Assembly: GCA_027924645.1 (NCBI GenBank)
Contig: BSBN01000845.1
Span: forward strand, 930,001-994,000
From: Cunninghamia lanceolata
Lineage: Eukaryota > Streptophyta > Pinopsida > Cupressales > Cupressaceae
Direction of reading: 5' to 3'
Length of the DNA: 64,000 nucleotides
Part shown: in pieces, positions 24,038-34,577 of the stretch
Layout: each line of letters begins with the position of its first letter
Position numbering within the stretch: position 1 is the first letter of the stretch
Translations under genes and position numbers: made by a program
The notes under the pieces: generated by a model
Told to the model about the DNA's origin: nothing
The model's database searches: none
The model's input: only the letters and a program-made list of their open reading frames with translations

Positions 24038-25078
24038 TGTTGGGAATTAAGGTGTCTCAACCTTGGTAATTCCTTGCATTATGTATGATTGTATTTATTT
24101 ATTCATTGCTTATGATGTAAATTAATTGTAAATTCCATATTGTCATTTTGTGGGTTGTGGCACGGTGATGTGTCATCTTACATGGAAGATGACAACTTGT
24201 AATTTTGTACTCACATGAGGAGATAGGCATCCCACTTTGTGGTAGGAGTATTTTGTCATGTGTTGGCATCTTGGATGTTGTGTAAGGGAATACTGACCGA
24301 AATGGTTATGACGGATTCCTATGACGAAGTCATGACATGTAAGAGTTAGAAATAGAAGCTTGAAAGACAGGTGAAGACATGTGTCGAAAAGCATCTTTGA
24401 AAAAAGCATCTTTTGGCGCCCCAAGGTGGACTATGACATGTAAGAGAATATGCTATTTATATCCTATGTATGATAGATTCTTTTATAGTTGTAAGTTGTA
24501 ACTACTGTGACAGATTCTATGACGGTTGTAAGAGTCATAGGAGCGTCTGTCATAGCCCATTTTTGAAATAGGTGACCTCTTGGGGATGGGAGCTATGGAA
24601 AAGTGTCAGATACATCTTACAATGTTGACCAAGTGTCCATATGCATGGGTTTTGGGCCATGAGGCCAAGTTGAACACCCATTCCAAGATAGAGTCAATTT
24701 TGCCTTATATCTATAGGTGCTTGGAGGAAGAGATGAAGTATGTGATTGACAGGTATTGTTATGCTGCCAGATTGACTCCAGACATGAGTGTTGAAGACTA
24801 TTGAATCTTGTGTTACAAGTGTATTGTAAACCATATTCAATTTTGATAATACAATGTGCAGGTTTCTGAGTGTGGGGTTTTTCACCCAATAAGGGTTTTC
24901 CCCACATTATATCTTATCTCTCTTCTTCTATCTTCTTTATGATTCTATGTGTATTACTGCAATATCTCTGTTATATGTTTCATGTTACTATAATTGTAAA
25001 GATTAAATTAAATTTGAATAGCTCTCCCCTTATTAGATTAGTGTAGGAAGCAATTTTTGCACACCTAGCTTTCTTTCA
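24038..25078 (+). repeat. Copia array LTR 2 (shared middle LTR)
   Basis: The 1041-bp LTR starts TGTTGGGAATTAAGG after the purine-rich AATTAGGAGAA and ends CTTTCTTTCA before TGGTATTAGAGC. It acts at once as 3' LTR of copy 1 and 5' LTR of copy 2. The TATA core present in LTR1 and LTR3 is lost here (CCTTATATCTATAGG). By eye it groups with LTR3 rather than LTR1 along its length. Confidence 0.92.
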
Positions 25079-25080
25079 GT

Positions 25081-25092
25081 TGGTATTAGAGC
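25081..25092 (+). other. Primer binding site of array copy 2
   Basis: TGGTATTAGAGC differs from copy 1 by one C-to-T change. Confidence 0.9.
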
Positions 25093-25194
25093 TTGATCAC
25101 CTTTGGTCCTAGTTGTTGGGTAGGTTTTTTTGAGCTAATAGTAAGTTGAGTAGGAGTCTATGCAGAGTATTCTGAATCTTATTGCAACAAGGAG

Positions 25195-26451
25195 ATGACA
25201 AGCACATCTAGAAGGATAGAGGTGGAGAAATTCAATGGCACTAATTTTGAGCTGTGGAAGCTCAAGATGGAAGACATGCTTGTTGATCGAGATCTTTGGG
25301 AAACTATTAGTGGAACAAAACTAGCTACAATGTCACAAGATGATTGGGATCTCAAGGATTGGGAGGCTAAGGGTCTCATAAGACTTAGTCTTTTTGATTC
25401 TGTCATGTTAAATGTCCATGAGGAGGTGATTGCAAACTTGCTTTGGAAGAAGTTGGGAAATGTGTATCAAGCCAAATCCTTGGTTAACAAACTTTTTTTG
25501 AGAAAGAAGTTGTATTCTCTTCGAATAGAGGATGGAAGATCTGTTGCAGAACATATGAATGCTTTCAAAATATTGGTTGCACAATTGACATCCGTTGGTG
25601 TGAAGATGGAGGAGGAGAATCGTTGTATGACCTTGCTTTGTTCTTTATAGGACTTGTGCGATCATCTTGTCATGGCTATTGGAAGCACCACATCCACATT
25701 CAAAATGGATGAAGTGGTTTCTTCACTGTTGTCTGAAGAGATGTGGAGAAAGTTTTCTAAGGAAACCAAAGAAGCTCTTGAAGTTCATGGAAGACCCAAA
25801 GAGAAAGGGAAAAAGAAGGACAAGAAAGCTGATAAGGGTAGATCCAAATCTCCTGGGAAGTCCAAGGCTTTATGTTGGAAGTGTGGTAAATCTGGGCATT
25901 TCTGAAAGGAATGCAAAGAGAAAAAGAAAAAGAAGAAGAAGAACCTAGATTCAGATTCTGACAAGTCACAAGATGATGGTGATGCTTTCATCGCAGCCCT
26001 AGCAACCCATGCATTTGATGATGTGTGGATGATTGATTTTGGTGCATCATTCCACATGACCTCACATCGAGATTGGTTTACTATGTATGAGGAGTTCGAT
26101 GGTGGAAAGGTGTACCTATGTGATGACTCTCATCTAAATATTGTTGGTCATGGAATAGTCTCTATTCAATTCCTTGATGGATGAGTGAAGGGGATCTTTG
26201 GGGTTATGCACATCCCAGGCTTAGTATGAAACCTACTTTCTGTAAGTATGTTGAATGATGCAAGTGTGCAGGTTGTCTTTTTGAAAGAAGGATGCAAGAT
26301 GACTAGAGGAGCTATGGTGCTTCCTAAGGGTACTAGGAGAGGTACTCTGTTTCAGCTAGAGGCATGCATTTTACAATGCAATAGTTCTTTTGACTTAAGA
26401 AAGAGGACAGCAGTCACTTCATCCCCACCATCTGAACGAACAGTGAAGAAA
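25195..26451 (+). pseudogene. Array copy 2 gag and protease (broken)
   Basis: Start ATG 25195 (MTSTSRRIEVEKFNGTNF). The gag frame runs to TAG 25648, then on past it to an intact zinc-knuckle head CWKCGKSGHF, where TGA 25903 interrupts it. The protease reads WMIDFGASFHMT (about 26028), DFG replacing DSG. The stops at 25903, 26182 and 26227 sit at exactly the same codons as in copy 1. The frame otherwise stays open across this region better than in copy 1. Confidence 0.88.
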
Positions 26452-27560
26452 TCTGTTGTATCTAGTCCTGATGGTTGTAGTCATGCCTTGGAAGTTAAGC
26501 TTCTTGCTGAAGAGACAATGTTATGGCATAAGAGATTTGTCCACATTGGTGAGAAGGGTCTTTGAACCCTGAAAAATAAAAACCTCATTGAGGGGTTAGA
26601 TGAGTGTAATCTTGAGTTTGACTTTTGTGAACATTGCATAAATGGAAAACAAAACTATGTTTAGTTTTATTTGAGTTCTCATAAGTCTTCTGGTGTTTTG
26701 GACCTTGTTCATTCTGATGTATTTGGTCTTGTTAATGTTCCTTCATTATCAAAATCTATATATTTTGTATCTTTCATAGAGGACTACAGTAAAAGGACAT
26801 GGATTTATTTTCTCAAAAGAAAATCTAAAGTCTATAGTAAGTTTAAGGAGTTTAAAGCCTTTGCTAAAAATCAAACTGGTAAAAAGATTAAGTGTTTTAG
26901 AACTGACAACGGTGGTGAAGTCTATTCTACAGAATTCAATAAATATTGCAAGGAACTTGAGATTGAATGACACAAGACAACTCCATACACTCCATAGCAA
27001 AATGGAGTTGCAGAGAGGATCAACATGACACTGATAGAGAAGGCTAGGAGTATGCTTAGTGGAGCTGGCCTAGAACAAAAATTTTGCCACTACTTTCTAT
27101 GTTGTAAATAGATCTCCTACATCATCTCTTTTTGGAAAGACACCCATGGAGGTGTGGTCTGGTAGAAATCCTTCAATAAGGCATCGTCATGTTTTTGGTT
27201 GTGAGGCATATGCACATGTGCCTAGGGAGAAGCGGTCAAAATTGGAGAACAAGGCTGTTAAGTGTATCTTCATTGGCTATGGTGTCAGTGTGAAAGGATA
27301 TAAGATTTGGGATCCTGTGGCTGAAAAATTATTGTATAGAAGAAGTGTCATCTTCAGAGAGTTAACACCTTCTTCCACTATTTTATAGCCAGAAGAAAAA
27401 GAAAAGAAAGAGGATGTTCAGTTTCCTGTTACCCCTGAGAAGACTGAACAAAAAGATAATGTTGGACCTGATGATGAGGAAAGCTCTTGTAGTTCTGAAA
27501 GCTTAGATGAAGAAGCTCAACCTCAACCTCATCTCTTGAGGAAGTCTACACGAATAAGAA
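26452..27560 (+). pseudogene. Array copy 2 integrase (broken)
   Basis: It has MLWHKRFVHIGEKGL (one His-side Gly changed to Val), D in VHSDVFG, D in RTDNGGE and E in NGVAERIN. A segment just after LEQKF is shortened, so the frame breaks near 27085. The C-terminal part resumes at PMEVWSGRNPS, CIFIGYG and YRRSVIFREL. Stops at 26563, 26662, 26968, 26995 and 27388 include CAG-to-TAG and CGA-to-TGA types. Confidence 0.88.
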
Positions 27561-29215
27561 AGAAACCTGAGAGGTTTTGTTATACATTGCTTGATACTAG
27601 TTGTGCTTTTGCTTTGCTTACTAATAGTGATGAACCTAGAACTGTATCAAAGGCTATGGACATGAAAGATGCAAGTTCCTAGAAGGAGGCCATGGAGGAT
27701 GAGATGGCTTCTTTAGAAAAGAATCAAACTTGGGACTTGGTGCCTTTGCCTCCTAGATAGAAACCCATTGGATGCAAATGGGTGTTCAAGAAGAAATTTG
27801 GTGCAGATGGCAATGTTGAGAAGTACAAGGCTAGATTGGTTGTGAAGGGGTATTCACAAGTGGAGGGTATAGATTATGGTGAGATCTTCTCTCCCATTGC
27901 AAAGCTGACATCCATTTGATTCTTGTTATCTCTTGTAGTAGTTTATGACTTAGAGGTAGAGTAGATGGATGTGAAGACAACTTTCCTTCATGGTGATTTG
28001 GAGGAAGAAATCTACATGTCACAGCCAGAGCATTACATGGTGAAAGGTAAAGAAAATTTGGTTTGCAAGTTAAAGAAGTCTTTGTATGGTTTGAGGCAGT
28101 CTCCTAGGAGGTGGTACTTGAAGTTTGATGCCTTTGTGTTGTCTATTAGATTTGTGAGATCAAAATTAGATCATTGTGTGTATTATAAGTTTGATGGTGA
28201 TCGTATTCTCATTGTTACATTATATGTTGATGATATGTTGCTCACTGGGAAGGGTAAGAATATGATTTCTAATTTTAAATCTCAATTGTTTACATAGTTT
28301 GAAATGAAATATTTAGGGGTAGTTAGGTACATTCTAGGAATGGAAATTAGAAGAGATAGAACTAACATAAAACTTTGGTTAAGCCAAAGTAATTATGTGA
28401 AGACCGTGTTGGATAGGTTTAGCATGGCATATTGTAGACCATTGTGTGTTCCTATTTCTTTGGGGACAAAGTTGTCTGTTAATGATTTTCCAAAATCTCC
28501 TAGTGAGGTGGAGGACATGAGCAGAGTACCTTATGCTAGTGTTGTTGGTAGTTTGATGTATGCTATGGTCTACACAATAATAGACATTACCCAAGAAGTG
28601 TGAGTCCTTAGTCCATTTATGGCTAATCCTGGACGGGTACATTGGGATGCAGTTAAATGAGTGTTCAGATATTTGAGGGGTACTCCGAGTATTCCATATG
28701 CTATCATGGTAATGTTACAAGATCTCTGCATTCTGTTGATATTCGTGGATTTGTGGATTCAAATCAGGCAAGTGACATTGACAGTAGGAGATCCACTAGC
28801 ACTTATGTGTTTACGCTATTTGGTGGTGCTATTAGTTGGATGAGTAAGCGACAACGTGTGGTTGCTTTGTCCATGACAGAAGATGAGTATATGGCAAAAA
28901 ATCATGCTTGTAAGGAAGCCATTTGGATTAAGAGATTGTGTTTAGATATTGGTGTTGATGCAGGTCAGATTATGATTAGTTGTGATAGTCAGAGTGCTAT
29001 ATGCCTTGTGAAAAATCCAACTTTTCATGCCAAAACAAAGGACATTGATGTTTAGTTTCACTTGATGCAAGACATTGTAGAGGATGGGATGGTAAATTTG
29101 GAGAAGGTAGATACTTTGAAGAATGTTGCAGATGCATTAACGAAGCCAGTGGGCACAAAGAAGTTCAGATGGTGTTCAGAGTTTATGGGCCTCTCAGCCT
29201 ATAGCAGTTAAATCT
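27561..29215 (+). pseudogene. Array copy 2 reverse transcriptase and RNase H (broken)
   Basis: Landmarks are GCKWVFKKKFGADG, YSQVEGIDYGEIFSPIAK, MDVKTTFLHGDLEEE, LYGLRQSPRRWY, the catalytic YVDDMLLTG (about 28226), LGMEIRRDR and the RNase H words GGAISWMSKRQRVVALS, EDEYMAKNHACKEAIWIKR and ISCDSQSAICLVKNPTFHAK. It ends before the purine tract at 29249. Stops include TAG at 27757 (from TGG) and 28294, and there is one frameshift near 28655. Confidence 0.88.
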
Positions 29216-29248
29216 TGTTATTCTATTCGCTCTTAGAAGGTGTTCGAC

Positions 29249-29259
29249 AAGTGGGGAAA
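29249..29259 (+). other. Polypurine tract of array copy 2
   Basis: AAGTGGGGAAA directly abuts LTR3 (TGTTGAG). The copy 1 counterpart is AATTAGGAGAA at 24027-24037. Confidence 0.75.
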
Positions 29260-30252
29260 TGTTGAGATTTAAGGTGTCTCAACCTTGGTAATTCCTTACA
29301 CTATGTATGATTGTATTTATTTATTTATTGTTTATGATGTAAATTAATTGTAAATTCCATATTGTCATTTTGTGGGATGTGGCACAGTGATGTGTCATCC
29401 TACATGGAAGATGACAACTTGTAATTTTGTCCTCACATGAGGAGATAGGCATCCCACTTTGTGGTAGGAGTATTTTCTCATGTGTTAGCATCTTGGATGT
29501 TGTGTAAGGGAATATTGACCAAAACGGTTATGACAGATTCCTATGATGAAGTTATGACATGTAAGAGTCAGAAATATAAGCTTGTAAGACAGGTGAAGAC
29601 AAGTGTCGAGAAGCATCTTTGAAAAAGGCATATTTTGGTGCCCCAAGGTGGACTATGACATGTTGTAAGAGAATATGCTATTTATATCCTGTGTATGACA
29701 GATTCTCTTATAGCTGTAAGTTGTAACTGTTATGACAGATTCTATGATGATCGTAAGAGTCGTAAGAGCATCTGTCATAGTTTATTTTGGAAATGGGTGA
29801 CCTTTTTGGGATGGGAGCTATGGACAAGTGTTAGATACATCTTACAATGTTGACCAAGTTTCCATAGGCATGGGTTTTGGGCCATGAGGCCAAGTTGAAC
29901 ACCCATTCGAAGATAGAGTCAATTTTGCCTTGTATATTCTATATAAACATGTGCTTGGAGGAAGAGATGTAGTATGTGATTGATAGGTACTGTTATGCTA
30001 CTAGATTGACTCCAAACATGAGTGCCAAAGACTATTGAAGCTTGCATTCCAAGTGTATTGTAAACCATATTCAGTTTTGATAATATCTTGTCTCTCTTCT
30101 TCTATCTTCTTTCTAGTTCTATGTGTATTGCTGCAATATCTCTATTATATGTTTCATGTTGCTATAATTGTAAAGATTAAATTGAACTTGTATAGCTCTC
30201 CCCTTATTAGATTAGTGTAGGAAGCAATTTCTGCACACCTAGCTTCCTTTCA
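29260..30252 (+). repeat. Copia array LTR 3
   Basis: The 993-bp LTR runs TGTTGAGATTTAAGG to CTTCCTTTCA, followed by the GATGC duplication. It lacks ~57 bp around 30086 (from the CATTGTGCAGG block through the CCCCAC block) kept in LTR1 and LTR2. The flanks suggest a deletion at short AT repeats. TATA box at 29940-29947. Confidence 0.92.
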
Positions 30253-30257
30253 GATGC
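30253..30257 (+). other. Target site duplication, right copy (GATGC)
   Basis: Identical to 18816-18820. LARD-B 3' internal sequence resumes after it. Confidence 0.9.
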
Positions 30258-30539
30258 AAGTATGTATTTATTGACTCTTAATTGATTGAAGCAGACATTG
30301 ATCTTGAGGCAACTTGCAGAGAAGACTTGCTCAGACTGCCGATCATTAAGGCAATGTAATGATTGCAAGTAGAACGCTAAACCTAGAAGAATAGGAGGTA
30401 GTTTTGCATGGTGGACTTGAACAGACTGCCTACGTAGAGGCAGTTGCAAGTACCTGAAGACAGATCACCGAACCTATTTGATTTTGGCATAATATAGACC
30501 AAAGTGAAGATGCTCACTTTTCAAATAACCCCGAGAGTT
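30258..30539 (+). mobile_element. LARD-B 3' internal remainder
   Basis: Non-coding sequence between the array and the LARD-B 3' LTR. It contains two imperfect copies of a CAGACTGCC(G/T)A...AGGCA...TGCAAGTA word set (30333-30370 and 30422-30450). A weak purine run, CCGAGAG, precedes the LTR. Confidence 0.7.
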
Positions 30540-31491
30540 TGATGTAGGAGCATTTGGAAGAATTCAAAATAGTTGAGACAGTTGATAGTGAGTTGCAGAA
30601 TATTGAGATGGTGACCTGAGGAGATACCAAATTTTACCACATCTAAGTATAAGAGGTTGTAGAGTTGGAATTAACATCTATACATGGAAAACTACAACAT
30701 ATCAAGAATTTAGATCATTTGGCTTTGATTCTGGAAGGATATCACTATCAGAAGATTGACTCCTGTTGCACGTTTGACAAAACAGAGCCGACTGTGTTCA
30801 ATGAAGTTTAATCAGATTGTGGAGCAAATCCGTGACTTGTGGAGCCTAAAGGAACATTATTCGATGAAGTATAGGACCTGGCTGACCTTCATGGAGATCC
30901 GCATGAAGTTTTATGCACTAGTAGAGCAATGCCTTATATTTAGGCCTGATCTAGTTTGTGTACACATTACCCTTACTAGCCATTGCAATTAGGCCGACTT
31001 GTTAATGTTTAGAAAGCTTGCAGAGGATATAAATAAGAGATAAATGATTGTTTCTAGGCAATGATGGGGAGCATGAAGAATGGAAATAAGATCTCAAGTT
31101 ATTTTGATCTGATTGAGTAGCATAACAGAGTAGAAAGTAGAGTAGGAAGTAGAATGAGTTGCAGAGCAGAGAATTGATATGTAGAAGAAAGAAATCATGA
31201 AAGAATATTGTTTTATGAATCTTTTGTAATCCCTGGGCTACAGCCTAGCATCTGTAATACCCTTCAGGCATGTGTAATTTGGTTTGAAGCTTTAATATAT
31301 GAGGAATGAGATTTGAAGGCTGGGTTTTTCCCTATTAGGGTTTTCCCAAGATACTTTGTGTTATGAGTTCATAGATATCTTTTTGATTAGTTGTAAGGTT
31401 TTGTTGCATATCTATATGATCATAGTGTTAATTGTTTAAGGCTGCAAGGTTGGACAGTCCCTCACGAGACCCTCCTACCTTGAATGCATTA
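30540..31491 (+). repeat. LARD-B 3' LTR
   Basis: It starts TGATGTAGGAGC and ends GAATGCATTA, a decayed form of the 5' LTR end GACTACATCA. TATA box at 31028-31035. The target duplication ggtca follows. Confidence 0.88.
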
Positions 31492-32600
31492 GGTCATGTC
31501 TTTGAGTGACCTAGGAAATAGTTTAGCCAACATTGCATCTTCGAAGAAGAAATCACTACACATAGCAGTAAAGGCTACCACATGGCTATTAGAGTCTCTC
31601 TTCCCATTATTCTTTTCAAAATGAGGGTTTTAAACTTCTTAGGCATTTGATCTCTTAGGATTGAATAAGAGAATGGGCTACATGTAAAATATGATGGAAT
31701 GGCAGGTTTCAAGGGAACTTGACTCGTGTTTGCTAGCTTTTGTTGGATGGAAGTCATATTTTGCAAAATTTGGTTAATGATAGGGTCAGGAGGCAAAGTA
31801 GGTTAAGATTGGATAGGGTAAGAATGAGCAAGGCTAGCCATTGGTTGTGACATTTTATAATTGGATTTTTGGAAAGTGATGTGAGGTTTAGGTTGATTAA
31901 CTATAGGCAGAGTGACACTAGGCATAGCACTTGGATAAATAAAGGGAATGACACTATAATGATGAACATGATTGTTGGTAGATAACCCAACACATATGGT
32001 AGCACTATTACTTGGTTGCATAGTTGTGGTGAAGGTAGAAGAAGTGTATGTAGGAATAGAGGGTGTCAGTATGGGTATCGATATTTGAGTCCCTATTTGA
32101 TTCGAAGAAATTACATTAGTAATGATTTCTGCACAACTAGCTACTGAGATAATGTTACTGCACACTATGTGAGCTATGTCATGCAAGACTTCTACTCCCT
32201 CTTGTCCTTCAAGCAATAAACTTCTTAGACTCTCAAAAATAGTGATGGCCTCCTCAACTAAATGTTCTAAGCTTACAAATTGCTGAAAATTAGCCAATCC
32301 AGTCTCTAATCTTTGAATTTAAGTTTCAGGAACATGAGCCATGACATCCTCTATGTTGATGGATTCATGAGAAGTTGATGCTTTCAGGATATGTGAAGTA
32401 GGAATATCATGAAGAGGTGATGAACCCTCATGTACAATTGGATTCATGAATTTAGGTTCTGATGTATCAATATCGATGCTATTCAAAGCATTAGAACTCA
32501 TAATTTCATGACTTCTTCGCACAAAGGTGTTAGAGTCGGGGCACCGGGTCACATAACTCATAAAGGTTTTACAAGTTTGAGTGACACACAAAATGCATGA
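31492..32600 (-). pseudogene. Gypsy-G gag, N-terminal part
   Basis: Reading down from 32591, one frame with stops near 32319 and 31800 gives an acidic N-terminus, then VSLEHLVEEAITIFESL, a Pro/Ser/Thr-rich stretch and PDPIINQILQNMTSIQQKL, reaching the PKKFKT entry of the gag core. The core continues beyond the LARD-B insertion as MALDWFCSLPP at 15989. It is the structural capsid protein region of a Ty3/gypsy element. Confidence 0.78.
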
Positions 32601-33110
32601 ATTGAAGAAGGTAGAAGAAGTGAATTATGTGATAGAAGAAGAGGTTGATTTTTAGATTAAATGAATCAATGTTTTGCTCTTTTGATCAAATGTAAACAAA
32701 TATAATGCAATAATAAAGCTTTGATCAAATTCACCTCTACTCAAGCTCAATTAGATTTAACCAATGTTTATATTCAAATCAAACTCTAAATCTAATTCTT
32801 CTTCACTAATCCAAAATATAACAATTCAAGAATGCTTTTTCTTTCAAATTTCAACACAAGATGATACGTATGATATGCTTAAGCAATGTAAAATCAGCTT
32901 TGATAAGAAAATAACATCAGCAAAGTCTGAAACAAGACACCAATCACAAACTATATTAGAAATGTAAGGCTTTTGTAAACCCTAACAATGAACAATGTAA
33001 ACAGAAGCTATGAAACTATGTAAAATGATCCATGAATTCAACCTAATCAGATCTAGGACAGAAAATAACTCATATCTAAAGCAATAAGGATGCAAGAGTG
33101 CAAGACACAT
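32601..33110 (-). other. Gypsy-G 5' leader
   Basis: AT-rich untranslated leader between the primer site and gag on the minus strand. The frame 32764-32967 (+) is on the opposite strand and looks like chance. Confidence 0.6.
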
Positions 33111-33121
33111 TGGGTTCACCA
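33111..33121 (-). other. Primer binding site of Gypsy-G
   Basis: On the minus strand TGGTGAACCCA follows the LTR end by three bases (CTAAACA-TTT-TGGTGAACCC), as in element D (CCTAACA-TTT-TGGTGAACCC at 59246). Confidence 0.82.
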
Positions 33122-33124
33122 AAA

Positions 33125-34299
33125 TGTTTAGGGTGGAAAGAAGGCTACAACACTATTTGATAGGGCCAACCAATCTTCCCAACTTAAACATTGAAACACA
33201 AGCTACTCACAACCTCTACAAAGCTACTATTCTTTTTAGGAAGAGCCTAGTGGGCAGGAGAGGGCTTTCTACCTTTGTTGTAAATTGAATAGATTGAGAG
33301 AAGATAACAAACTAGGGTTTTAGGACCTTCAAACACCAAAATACAAAAATTAGGAGAAACAAAATAGAGACCCAGAAATGGATTGTGGATTAAAAAACAC
33401 AATATAGAAAGTGCACCTATCACTAAAAAGAGAGCAACTAGAAACTAGGGAGTTGGGCACCCTAGACCCAGATTAGAGTTTTGATAGAATCTTTGATCTA
33501 GATGTCTTCACCTATCAGCCTTCATGTTTCCTATCACTTGTTGTCATCTAATTGTGTTGAATGCGACATGCACACACACAAGGAGAGAAAGGGTTGTGTT
33601 GTTTCTAAGGGCTTGCCTTAGTCAAACCCCATGTTGGTGTTTCTACCTCCACTACAACAAGGATTAGAGATTGAAGAGTGTGTGTCCTAGAAGGGAAGAG
33701 GCAAGATTTTCTATAAATGATGAAATAATGAATATAAATGATAAATGTTACCACAAGATATGAAACCCTAGTTGGAGTAGGTGACTCAAGACTATGCACC
33801 AACAAGGAGATAGAGAATGAATACTTGAACTTCCTTCAAGACCTACAAACAAGCATCATAATATTCACATACAAAGAGTTATTCCAATCATGAAGAACAC
33901 TTGAACATAGAAAAGCAATTCACTAAAGCATAAGTTGAGCCATTCTAACATTCTAGCATTCTTTGGGTGTAAAATGAATAATAAGACTCCTTCCTATATG
34001 CATTCCCACTCACTATCAATGAATAAAACCAATTGAGGTTGACAAGTCTAAACCAAAGGAGTGTCCTCATCCAACACCACCAAATCAAGGTCGAGGCCGA
34101 ATGTCATGCCTAGGGCACTGGGTACCCTGGTCCTTTAGCCCCGATAAACTCTTGGGAGTGCTTAATGGGGTGAGCTTAGACCAACCCTAAGTTTATTTGT
34201 CAGGGTTTATTCATCAGGATCGAGAATTAATTGTTTATTGTTCCATTAGGTGCCAAAATAGGTCCAAATTAGCAAGGGTAAACATTTTACTCCATAACA
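33125..34299 (-). repeat. Gypsy-G 5' LTR
   Basis: On the minus strand it runs TGTTATGGAG (34299) to CCTAAACA (33125), about 1175 bp. Patches match family-D LTRs (GTTTGACTAAGGCAAGCC against GTTTGACTGAGGCAAACC). The right border is set from the TGTTA start and the family-D alignment and is less sure than the left. Confidence 0.72.
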
Positions 34300-34577
34300 A
34301 TAGTGTTGTCAATCAGGTCTAAGACAATCTTCAAAGAACAAAGTTTTTAAGAGAGGGAGATGTTGGTTTTGTATTTTTGTGGCCTAAGGCTACACAAAAA
34401 TGTTTGAGGAAATGAATTCAAAACCTCATAGATTGAGTAGTTTGAGCATGCACATGATTATGCTTGGTCTGCACCCCAAAGAATTTTTGGATCCATGCTA
34501 TGTCCCATAGGAATATATGTCCCCAAACATGAGCCATTGTTAGGAATTTTCCTATATTTTCCTCTATTTAATCCGTA
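34300..34577. other. Unassigned flank
   Basis: No coding or repeat signal recognised. It lies between the Gypsy-G LTR and the tandem duplication. Confidence 0.4.

Larger units (their letters stand above)
18821..30252 (+). mobile_element. Tandem Ty1/copia array: LTR-internal-LTR-internal-LTR
   Basis: Three LTRs (18821-19829, 24038-25078, 29260-30252) enclose two ~4.2-kb internal regions in the same orientation, each with primer site, gag, protease, integrase, reverse transcriptase, RNase H and purine tract. The array as a whole, not each element, is flanked by a perfect 5-bp duplication (GATGC). It therefore grew inside one insertion site, by recombination between LTRs or by cDNA recombining into an existing LTR. 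Both coding copies are broken. Confidence 0.92.
15990..31491 (+). mobile_element. LARD-B: non-autonomous LTR element with gag-like ORF, split by tandem copia array
   Basis: Two 951/952-bp LTRs have matching termini (TGATGT...ACATCA). A primer site follows the first. The flanking target duplication is ggcca (15985-15989) and ggtca (31492-31496), one transition apart. After removing the nested array (18821-30252) and one GATGC copy, the internal region is only about 2.2 kb. It holds a single coiled-coil/G-patch/zinc-knuckle ORF and no protease, integrase or reverse transcriptase. It therefore needed enzymes in trans. Confidence 0.88.
14289..34299 (-). mobile_element. Gypsy-G: Ty3/gypsy-type element, minus strand, split by LARD-B
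   Basis: The element comprises a 5' LTR (34299-33125), a primer site, a leader and a gag that is interrupted at 31491/15990 by LARD-B and resumes at 15989. A retropepsin-linker region then runs down to 14289, where it is truncated at a copia tail. No reverse transcriptase, RNase H or integrase is present in the window. LTR and protease region are clearly related to family D at 58-64 kb. Confidence 0.8.
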
